Shown piece by piece: positions 55,354 to 64,000 of a stretch of DNA of 64,000 nucleotides. How positions within the stretch are numbered: the first letter of the stretch is position 1; each line of letters starts with the position of its first letter. Below the pieces are notes generated by a model. It had not been told where the DNA came from. It saw nothing but the letters and a program-made list of their open reading frames with translations, and did no database searches. The stretch comes from Meandrina meandrites (Eukaryota > Cnidaria > Anthozoa > Scleractinia > Meandrinidae), in the NCBI GenBank assembly GCA_963693305.1, contig OY855904.1, forward strand, positions 16,391,496 through 16,455,495, read 5' to 3'. Both the position numbers and the translations under genes were made by a program.

Positions 55354-56309
55354 AAAATATCTGTATAGAGAGGGAATTATGGGATCATGTTAGGGAGCGG
55401 GAACCCGAAGACCGGAGTGAAGGGGGTGGGAAGACTACGGGAGGTGGAAAGGGGAAAGGAGAAGCCGGATTTCTAAGGTGGCAGGAACTGAGAGAGCGTT
55501 AGAGCCCGTTAGGGGGAGAGGATGAAATACATAGCGTTATATTTTGCAACGGAAAATGTCGAGCCCCACCTGTCTATGATATGGGTAAACTACGTAGACA
55601 ATTATTATTAATAAAAAAAGTTATTTTTGTACTGCGCTCAGATCCTGTAAAAAAAAAACAGTCAACAGTTCTCCTTCCACTTACACAAGTGTTTCCCTGG
55701 CTATACATGCCAACGCAGACAAAATATTTCCCATTTCTTCAAGAAAAGACAGAAAATAGCTTTTATATGTGTAAAAGAATTAATGTGAATTATATGTGTA
55801 AAATCTTTTTAGTGTGATATATCAAGAGCCTTTATTTAGAAACAATTTTTAAAAATTGTTCTGTAATACAAAATTTCCAAATTTGAATAAACAAAAAGAA
55901 ATTAGATTTAGCAAAGTAATATAACATTCATAGTAATATAAAGAAAAGAACTATCAACCTTGTAAATACTCAAGTCTATCACTTTGAAAATTTGTTTGCT
56001 GCGTAGAAACGAACGAAAACTCGGTTACATGTAATACAAGTCTATTGGAGATGCAATAAAGCCCTTTCCAACGTCGATATATTCGAACTATCAGCACAAA
56101 AATGCTCGCCACAACCAGGACCCAACCCGGTACCTCTGGCATGCTAACATCCTCCACTCACCAGTACACCGTGCTATTTTGATCCACAACCCCCCCCCCC
56201 CCCCCAAAAAAAAAAAAGATTAATTATAACGGGTGCCCTTCTTAACTGTCATATCTGTAAGAGCTGACCCTTTTGCTATCTCTGTTTAAGCGGGAACCTA
56301 ACTAATTAG

Positions 56310-56477
56310 TATGGGTAATCAAATGGTGACGAGTGAAATTAGGAAATAATTTCACGCGCGTTTTGTCAAAATCTAATAATTTCCCTCGCCTGAAGGCTCG
56401 GGAAATTATTCGAATTTTGACAAAACGCAAGTGAAATTATTTCCTAATTTCACGAGTATACCATTTGGTTACCATTT
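56310..56477. repeat. MITE-like inverted repeat
   Basis: Arms of about 75 bp pair well. GTGAAATTAGGAAATAATTT near 56332 is complementary to the sequence ending near 56452, and TTTTGTCAAAAT/ATTTTGACAAAA pairs inward. Confidence 0.75.
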
Positions 56478-56842
56478 AATATCATGGGTGACAAATTACG
56501 CTTGCAATCTTAGTTTTTTAACCTTTTTATTGTATCGTCATGAACGAACCGGCTGGAAACAACGCCCGTGTAAAATACTCAAAAAAATCCGCTCAATGCC
56601 ATTCATGTTGTCGCTAAAAGTTTATAAGACGACCAAAGAAACTGGCCAAGGTGAAGTTCAAGCAAAAATGTGCAAAGTTTAAGCCATAAATCATCTTTTA
56701 AAATCCTGTACGCCATCTTGGCACTGAGACATGGGAAACGTTGCTATGGCAATTGTGTAATTTCACATGTGAAATTATAAATTAGCGCTAAAATTTCGCG
56801 CCAAAATTAAGGAGTAACTTGTCACCCATGATATTAGATTAA
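56478..56842. mobile_element. Short non-autonomous element with ATATCATGGGTGACAA ends
   Basis: TAATATCATGGGTGACAA at the left and TTGTCACCCATGATATTA at the right are exact inverse repeats of 18 bp. The 330 bp between them have no coding capacity. Confidence 0.7.
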
Positions 56843-56946
56843 TAATCGCCTTATATAAACCTAATTTAGCTCGTGGAAGGAGCTGGAAGGTATGGCGAAG
56901 AAATTGACACTCGGCCTTTTGCACCAACTGGAGGTGTAAGAAGGAT

Positions 56947-57053
56947 GATGATAATGACCTTAATGATGATGATGATGATGATGATGATGATAATGATGAT
57001 GATGATGATAATGATGACGACAACGATGATGATGATGATGGTGATGATGATGA
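56947..57053 (+). repeat. GAT trinucleotide microsatellite
   Basis: (GATGAT)n with AATGAT interruptions. Met/Asp/Ser homopolymer frames through it are not genes. Confidence 0.95.
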
Positions 57054-57270
57054 GCCTAATTTCATGTGATAATCAGAGCACAGACTACTCCTGCAGACCT
57101 AACTAGTAAGAACAGATAAAACATCGTCCATTACCAAAGCTTGGTTACCGTCGCCAAGTAGACAGAGGAAATTGTACAAGGATGAAATTAACACCAGCAC
57201 CGTGGCCGTACTTTTGATCGCCGACGGGGCGAGCCATTAACGAGGTCTGGAGGCATTGCCCCCGCCCCTT

Positions 57271-57294
57271 CCCCCCCCCCCCCCCCCCCCCCCC
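57271..57294 (+). repeat. Poly-C run (24 bases)
   Basis: This is the longest homopolymer in the window. Assembly length is unreliable here. Confidence 0.9.
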
Positions 57295-58014
57295 GCGAAA
57301 ATTTGAAATCCAGAAGCTCGGAAACGCTATTTTCAAAATTTTTTCGTCTGAAATTTCTTCAGAACAATTTATCTCGCTCAACTGGTAGTTACTTTCCCAA
57401 CTAAACGTATTTTGTTTTTAATTTTGGGTTACAATCTAGGCGGGGCCGGGGAAGTGCCTCGTCTTGCCTCTTGCCACGAGCGAACGAACTTCGCCGCTCT
57501 CTGTCGCCGCAAAATAACAACAAAAAACCCCTCTGGCACACAGGGCAACATGATATCGAGTGTTATTTGTTCAGCTCTAATGAAAATCTAAATTGAATTT
57601 TTTGGGTACAAACCATGCTGCTAGAATAAATTGATTTGTGCCACACTATGAATAATTTGCAAATAAACGAATTACGCATTCTTACGTCATTTTCTTGTAA
57701 AACCAAAAAGGAAAATCCTTATTTTGTTTCCTTGATGACAAATCGTTGTCGTTTCTTCATTCTTGAAGCGGGCATCAAGGCAGCATAGCTTCTTCGAAAA
57801 TCCACCAAGCCCTCCGGCCAAGCACGCCTTTAATACTCGCGCTAAAGAGATGCCTAAGCCATCTCTCAACTTGTGGCGAACAATTTCGCTAACATTTCTT
57901 TTGTTCCCTTCTCTCAGTTTCATTTTGCCTTCTCTTGGGCAATCTACACCCTCGGAATCTCACCAGAGACCAGGAATCTGGCCGAGGGGCAACTGGACAC
58001 GAAAGGGTGAAAAC

Positions 58015-58498
58015 AACCTCGTTCCCAGGGTCTCTCCCCCCCGCCCCTTCACCGCGGTAAAACGTAAAAATAAGAAAACTACTTCAAAGATAAGGTTTTC
58101 ATTTTCACTGTTCAAAGTTGGATACTTAACAAGTATTATCCTGGTTTACTAAATTGTTTGGAACTTTACTAAAAAAGTTCTAAGTGCTTGAAAATGGCGA
58201 AATGCCGACTGTCGGCGCCATTGTTAAAGCAATTTTGTTCGGCGTTCGGAGCATTTTAAAAGTAAAGAATCTCGTTTGAGAGAACTAAAAATATATTTAC
58301 CCTCAGCAGCTATTTTACATATCCTTACTGATGCTTCCACGTTAACGTGAATGATTTCTTTCGAAATAAGAAAACAAAAACAGCCTCATACGTTTGACCG
58401 CGGTGAACCCCGCCCCCCTCTTCTCTCGCTCTGTGGGGCGTCCCCTCCTCTTCTCTCCCTCTGTGGGGCGGGGGGAAAGAGACCCTGGGAACGGGGTT
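58015..58498. repeat. Inverted-terminal element with CGTTCCCAGGGTCTCT ends
   Basis: AACCTCGTTCCCAGGGTCTC at the left and its complement (AGAGACCCTGGGAACGGGGT) at the right enclose about 450 bp. A CCGCGGT segment in each arm is followed by purine- or pyrimidine-rich DNA. Confidence 0.6.
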
Positions 58499-59318
58499 GG
58501 GGTGAAAAGCGTAGTCAAGAGAGGAGTAGAAATGGATAAGTCGAGAAAATGAACAATAAAGTCAAGTGAATACCACCCTACCCCTTCCTTAGCTGATGGC
58601 GAAACAATAATATATAACGAGAGATAAAGTTCCAAACGCACGATTTTCTCTTTTAATTATTTCTTTTTGTTTATTTTGATACAAGGTTCAGTTTGCATCG
58701 CTCCCTTTTACTATGTATATGTTGCAGCTTTAAAGTGAATTTCAGGTCAAAATGATTTCAGACTAGTTTGATTTGTATTTTTCTTCGTTTAAAGATTATG
58801 GTAATAAATATAAGAGGGCCTCCAGGGCAAAATTTCTTATTTCAATGTACAACATGAATTCGAGAATTTATCTCTTCAGGTTGCAAAAGCATGGTTAAAT
58901 AATTCTTACTTAATAAAATTACCGTAACTCAATTTCGATAAAACTCAATAAATAACAAATTGACGATAAAAAGTAGCCAATGAGCGCGCGAAAACATTCA
59001 TTATAATGTAAAATGTTATTTCGTTTATATCCATTCTTATTTGAAACAATTCAAAAGCAAAAATAGATGCATTTTCGTTTTGAAAGCAAAGACATCAAGG
59101 GCCATTGGATAGTTGTAAAGTTGCTCATTGCTTCACAGTTTACACTATGCACAACGATATGAACTGTATTTAAATACAATATATATTAAATTATTTCTCT
59201 CGCACTCTCAATGTAGCACTCTTCAGACCCTGCGAGCCGTAGAGGTATATCCCGGATGTGCCCATCAGAGATAAGGCTTCAGTGGTGTTTCCCGGATGTA
59301 AGGCCCAGTTAACAGCTG

Positions 59319-62300
59319 TCATAGGATGACGCACACAGAACTCTGTTCTTGAGACTTGGGTCCAAGCTCTCGCCTGCGGTTGGCTGTTTCAAAACAAAAC
59401 GAAAAAACAATCACTAACCACGGACAGTTGATGACCAATCATGCAACGTTTGATATCCTGCCTTCCATTTTTCAAGGCATCTGATTGGTTGTTTAAAGCA
59501 ACCGAAAGCCATGAAACTCATCAAACTAATCAAACAAAAACTTGTCAAAAAGATGTCAAAAACTTGTCGAATGTAAATGGTTGTAACCTGGTTAGAAAAA
59601 ATGGGGTTTATCGTGTCACAGGCCGGGCAAAGGGTTCACAGGTAATTTTTTGCCGCCACGTCGACGTACCAATTTTCAGATTGCTTCCAACTTTTCATGT
59701 TACTTTGTGAATAAACGAAAAGAATCGGAAATTTTTCGTTTACTAATTAACGAGGATTTACCGAAAATTCACCCCCCCCCCCCCCCCCACCCCACACACA
59801 CACACACACTGAGGCAAAAGGCATCCAGAAAGCGACCTTCTTATTAGACTGACTCTTCATGTAAATGTTCCAAATTTTCGTACCTTCTATATAAACATCC
59901 CGGATGTATTGGCCTCCAGTCAGAGGAATGCTGTTATGTAAATACAAAATCGCAATTATTAGATGGATAAAACGGTGATACAACGCACAAGCTGCTAACT
60001 ATTGTTTGCAGTTTGTGAAGTGATTCGGGCTGTGAGATTTCAAAACGAGATTAGGAGGCAACTGAAAATTCAGGCAATTTGACATTAACTTTGTTGTGCA
60101 ATAAGCACCGGCTGACTGATATTCTGGCTGGTCCTCAAGTACTGTGCGAATTATCGTTGTTATCATCGTGTTTCATCGTTCCCAGATCTTTCCACTCGTT
60201 ATCTAGTGGTTTTTCGTTTCAAATCTCATACAGCTAAACAAAATGCTGCATCCGATTGCTTTAGACGACACATGAATAATTACAAGTCATTAGAAGCCGT
60301 TCCGCTATGTAACGGTTAGGTGATGTTGTTTGTGCCTTGTCAGGAACTTACTTTTCCCGGCATGGGTTGAGTTTGACTTGATAAATACCAAACACCGGCC
60401 TGAAAGATTAAAAAAAAAGCCTTTAAGTAATACTATCGTCTGATAAAAATACAGGAACAGTCCCTTAACTAAATAACGAAAGCATGTCAAAGAAATCTTG
60501 ACTTGAAATGTGCTCTCTTTTGTTCAAAAGTACTCCTTGCCACACAGGCTACACTCACATCATGCAATGGGTTACCGTCATTATCGAGTGTTGTTCTACA
60601 AAACAATTGTTGTTGGTGCGTTTTTCATAAAAAACACGCTTGAAACTAACGACAGTGCCCCAATGATAGGCAGATACATGATCTAAACTAACAGTAATAT
60701 CGGCAACAATTTCCTACAACTTGTCTCGCAACATTGTTGCATTGCAAGTTGTACTGAGTGTTGTTGCGCGTATTACCTCCCGTACAAAGTTGAACTCATG
60801 CATGTGCTCACATGTATTTCTACTTTGCACAGCCGGCATGTTGTCGCAACTTGCAACACGGGAGGTAATACGCGCAAAACAACCCTAAAAAACTTCTGCA
60901 CATTGCAACAATGTTGCTGGGCCAGTTAAACAAAACTGTTGTACGTAACACTGGACCTTAAAGGGGCACTATCACGGCTGATCATAGAAATTTCTATTTT
61001 CTAATTTCCTCAGTATATTTCCAAATGCCACCAAATACATGAATAAATTTGATAAATAGATCCCACAAAACAGGATAGAACAGTTATTTTGAGGAAGAAG
61101 TACAGGATTGCAAGGATGGAAGTGGATTGCGATTGATTTTTGGACAGGATGTCCAGAATTCAAAGCTGCCATTCTGGTGAAATTTTGAACATTTTGTTAG
61201 TCACTGTTTCCTCTTAGTTGATATTTCTTTGCATTTACCACTGTAAGCCTCTTTTTCTTCCTATTGCAAGACAATTAAGTACAATTTATAGCAAGCTACA
61301 GCCCATTCTTATAAAATATGATATTTCAGCCGTGATAGTGCCCCTTTAAGGCATGACAATTTTTCTAACCTATGATCTGATGTCTTGACAGAAACACAAC
61401 TGCTGTAGATGACTGGTTGGATGCTTGATGGATCTCTACTGCGGTAAAGAACACGGTCCTAAAAACAGCAATTAAAACAATATTAGTACTTGCAGTTTTT
61501 GGAAGCCTCCTTTGTATATGCTGTACACAACTCTCATTTAGTTTTGCTTTTTAAAATAATTTTTCTTTACTTATTGTTTTTGTGTTGTTTCAATAAAATC
61601 GTAAAAAGCCTCTTTGATCACGCATACGACCGCCATGTGGGTGAGTGGGGGGGGGGGGGGGGGGGATGGAGGGAGGGGTGATGGGCCCAAAGAAGGTCTG
61701 CGAAGCCAGCTTAGTACCAAACTACTGTCTTTAGAAGTATACAAATAACTCATTTTTAGAGCAACAGTACAATTGTCTTTACATATGACATTACATCCAT
61801 ACAAAATGTAAACTAACTCACCGTCCAAGAAGGCGTCCTGTTTTTAGATGAAGAGTCATAGTTGTCGCTCTGTATGTCATGCTTGTAACTTGGTAAGAAT
61901 TTGATTGCAGGTTCAGTGAATCCAACAAAAACTTTTCCTGTAAGAAATCAATAGGAAGCAAATGTTTAGAATGATTTTGTTAAATTTATAAGTGTATAAA
62001 TGTGACACCTGGTGATAAATTCACGGTGATGAAGTCGCCATTTCACTCATCATTTATTCACATTTACCATTCAGACATATTAGAACTTGTTTACGACCTT
62101 GCTCACCATGAGTCTCCCATAGCTCAGTGGTTAGAGCATCGAACCAGCCAGTATCTTGAAGGTCAGGGGTGCAACTCCTTTGGGAGTTTAGAAATTTCAT
62201 TTTCTGAGTAATTATATCAGCACAGGTTTTATTTTTGGAATTTTATGGTATTATGAAATAGAAGGAAGAAGCAAAGATGGCAGTCTTGACACTCACCTTG

Positions 62301-63937
62301 TTCCATGAGATCTAGAAGTTGATCTTTCTCCAACAAATCCTGCAAAAAAAAAAAATGATAATAATCAGTGATCCACTATTTGGACTGCAAGAAGTTTTGA
62401 TATTTAAAAAAAACTGAGAAGAGGGAAGGGATGACCACAGGTGTGGCTGTTCAATATTATCCTTGGTTCAAATTTTATTTTCCTTTGTTTTTGGGTATGG
62501 TAATGTATGATGATGAGTTTAAAACAAAGGAAAATAAAATTTGAACCAAGGATAAAATTGAAGCACAACATGGCCATATATCTTAGCCCTCAAAACAGAT
62601 TTCCACAGCAATAAAGTGACACACAATGCAGTTCAGCCAGGGAGCAGTTGCAAATTAAACAGCCATAAATTATCAAACCTAACCCATTCTGAGCAGTTTG
62701 TTTGCAATTCTCAAGTTAGGAGCATTTGTCAAGTGATGGCATTCAAGTCAAAAATTGATGATGGATCTTGAGAAGCAGCCCAGGGGGACCTAGCCCCCCC
62801 CCCCCCCCACACCCCACCTCTTACTGATGAAACAAATATATAGTCAAGGTCGAAAATTTTGCGGGCCCTTCTCTTTTGTGCACCTCTAAATCTGCCACTG
62901 TGTGCTGATACTTTAGTTTAAACTAAACAGTGATTGGCCTGTCGTCTGCAGCTAAGATAACAACTGTTTGGTTATGAGTGCTGCATACTAACTTTACACT
63001 CAGGATTTTCCTGATCTTTATATTTCTCAAGCATTCCATCCACTTCCGATCTGTCCAGGCTAACCCTGAAGTTGAAATCGCCCAGCCAAAACACTCGGTC
63101 AAAGTTGGCTGTCAAATCTAACTCTGTGACAAAATAGACAACAGTAGTTTAATAAATAACATTACATTTTGAATTAAAAAAATAAAACTGCTTGTTATTT
63201 TACATCATTAGCAAGGAAGCTTTAGCTCTTATCAAGTCCAGTACTGTCAAACCTCTTAATACAGACACATTTTATACCTGGCACAACATTGGATAAAAAA
63301 GTTTGGTGGGGTTTTTCAACTCCTTGCCAGGTATAACACATTTAAGTTGTGCAATAATCTGATGCAAGGAAGGAGTGAAGGAGAATTATTCTCCCATGAC
63401 CATTTTTACAACGGCACTGGTTTATGGCTTCACGTTTGATGGCAGACTAAGGAAAAAGACGGACTGCATATCGTCTATGTCTGCAAGAAAATCAATTTTT
63501 GAATGCATTTAACATGTAAGAGCAGACTTCAGCAAACCGAACAATGTAAGCTATTAGAGAAAGGAGTACATATGAAAGCATTAATATTTGATACTAAGGA
63601 TTTTGATTTCTGTAGAACTTCAGGACTGGTGGGTCAGCTAGTGCAAGGAAAGCTTCCAGTTATATCAGATGCTTTGATTCATTCAGCAATATTTTGCTGG
63701 CTTCCTGCTTCCTTCAGGAGTGACATGATGCAGCTATGATCTTTATCAGTGCACAAAGACATTGAAATAGAGGGCTTAATCCTTAAATCTAGTGTCATAG
63801 GCCCGCAATGGGTGCAAACAATTACAAAGTAATGTACAAACCATTGTGCCTATTAGGCTGATTTTCAGGTGATAATGACAGAGACTTGCAGATTGTCTTG
63901 TAATCATTCACACGATCCATAGCTTTGCCCTCGTCAG
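59319..63937 (-). CDS. INPP5E: Phosphatidylinositol polyphosphate 5-phosphatase INPP5E (3' part; 5' end beyond the window)
   Basis: Visible exons on the minus strand: 63937-63842, 63123-62993, 62339-62297, 61937-61822, 61458-61370, 60399-60352, 59930-59884, 59383-59319; phases agree throughout. The family core is clear: [20 protein letters not shown] (catalytic GDFN box), [20 protein letters not shown] then DRVLYRS, and the SDHRPVFGIY box with its catalytic Asp-His. The C-terminus ends in CVIL, a CaaX prenylation motif, as INPP5E proteins do (human ends CSVS). The enzyme removes the 5-phosphate from PI(4,5)P2 and PI(3,4,5)P3 and keeps ciliary membranes rich in PI4P. The identification rests on these motifs and the prenylated tail. 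The N-terminal part lies past 64000. Introns hold a TTAA element and a SINE. Confidence 0.9.
59421..59588. repeat. Truncated copy of repeat family A
   Basis: It matches the right half of the element at 12924-13370 (AATCATGCAACG...GCCTTCCATTTTT...AACTTGTCAAAAAGATGTCA). The left half is missing. In the last INPP5E intron. Confidence 0.75.
59772..59810 (+). repeat. Poly-C run followed by CA microsatellite
   Basis: Seventeen C bases, a short break, then (AC)n. Confidence 0.9.
60671..60950. repeat. MITE-like inverted repeat
   Basis: GTTGTTGCGCGTATTACCTC near 60760 pairs with GAGGTAATACGCGCAAAACAAC near 60865. CAACATTGTTGCATTGCAAG pairs with the complementary stretch near 60900-60918. In an INPP5E intron. 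Confidence 0.7.
60962..61345. mobile_element. Short non-autonomous DNA transposon with TTAA target duplication
   Basis: The ends are perfect inverse repeats of AGGGGCACTATCACGGCTGA, flanked by TTAA at 60958-60961 and 61346-61349. It is 384 bp with no coding capacity. In an INPP5E intron, ending 21 bases before the next coding exon on the plus coordinate. Confidence 0.85.
61647..61666 (+). repeat. Poly-G run (20 bases)
   Basis: Located in an INPP5E intron. A frame through it giving poly-Gly or poly-Pro is not a gene. Confidence 0.9.
62095..62215 (+). mobile_element. tRNA-derived SINE fragment
   Basis: It has the A box TAGCTCAGTGGTTAG and a weak B box (GGGTGCAACTCC), followed by a tail containing ATTTCATTTTCTGAGTAA. 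Same family as 53875-53980. In an INPP5E intron. Confidence 0.6.
62459..62570. repeat. MITE family B, copy 3 (diverged)
   Basis: CCTTGGTTCAAATTTTATTT pairs with its complement near 62545, and CCTTTGTTTT/AAAACAAAGG follows inward. Only the right outer end keeps a version of the ACAACA terminus. In an INPP5E intron. Confidence 0.6.
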
Positions 63938-64000
63938 CTGCAAGACAAGACATAATAATTTATAATTGTGAACAGAAACTAACATGTAATGATAATTCCA
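63938..64000 (-). other. INPP5E intron running off the window
   Basis: A pyrimidine-rich stretch precedes the acceptor of exon 63937-63842. The upstream exons are not in view. Confidence 0.6.

Larger units (their letters stand above)
55354..59318. other. Repeat-rich intergenic stretch without a supportable gene
   Basis: About 4 kb lie between the unknown gene and INPP5E. They hold inverted-repeat elements (56310-56477, 56478-56842, 58015-58498), a GAT microsatellite (56947-57053) and a 24-base C run. A short frame on the minus strand (56157-55954) starts with a hydrophobic stretch but has no other support. Confidence 0.5.

Noticed and set aside
55954..56157. Minus-strand frame with a hydrophobic N-terminal stretch
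   Set aside because: A single short frame without neighbours or family resemblance, in repeat-rich intergenic DNA.

Overview
The window is animal nuclear DNA, almost certainly from an anthozoan cnidarian and most likely a stony coral. Supporting signs are GT-AG introns, AT-rich sequence, tRNA-derived SINEs, many short inverted-repeat (MITE-like) elements, long G/C runs, and recognisable metazoan genes (BUB3, NUBPL, INPP5E). The host assignment is inference; no species can be named. All gene models were assembled by hand from reading frames and splice sites whose phases agree.

Region 1 (about 1-25.5 kb) holds two divergent multi-exon genes of death-domain proteins separated by about 310 bp. 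The minus-strand gene (15106 to 1071) encodes 691 residues: a short basic N-terminus, a long Thr/Ser/Pro-rich linker and three MyD88/IRAK-like death domains. The plus-strand gene (15786 to 25440) encodes 1112 residues: a repetitive Ala/Pro/Thr-rich N-terminus, three death domains, an OTU deubiquitinase domain and a fourth death domain. Every death-domain exon begins in phase 1, and all but the two terminal ones also end in phase 1. Linking ubiquitin removal to death-domain assembly in one chain, beside a partner without the enzyme, suggests an innate-immune or cell-death signalling module. A 4.25-kb DNA transposon (THAP-DDE transposase plus SWIM-YqaJ nuclease, 4293-8546) sits in an intron of the minus-strand gene.

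Region 2 (25.4-31.4 kb) has no gene I can support. Region 3 holds BUB3 (31391-37998, plus, 11 exons, 325 aa), with several nested MITEs in its introns.

Region 4 holds NUBPL (51575 to 39193, minus, 11 exons, 335 aa). Its intron 8 carries a 5.95-kb DNA transposon (41388-47337) with a perfect 6-bp target duplication (ATTTGC). The element has inverted terminal arrays of about thirteen 20-bp units. Just inside one array starts a retroviral/IS3-type integrase; just inside the other starts a zinc-ribbon plus HECT-type E3 ubiquitin ligase. This integrase plus ubiquitin-ligase element and the death-domain/OTU gene are the two most interesting systems in the window.

Region 5 holds an unrecognised three-exon gene (52478-55353, plus), repeat-rich intergenic DNA, and the 3' part of INPP5E (63937 to 59319, minus), a ciliary phosphoinositide 5-phosphatase ending in a CaaX prenylation motif (CVIL). 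The 5' part of INPP5E lies beyond the right edge.
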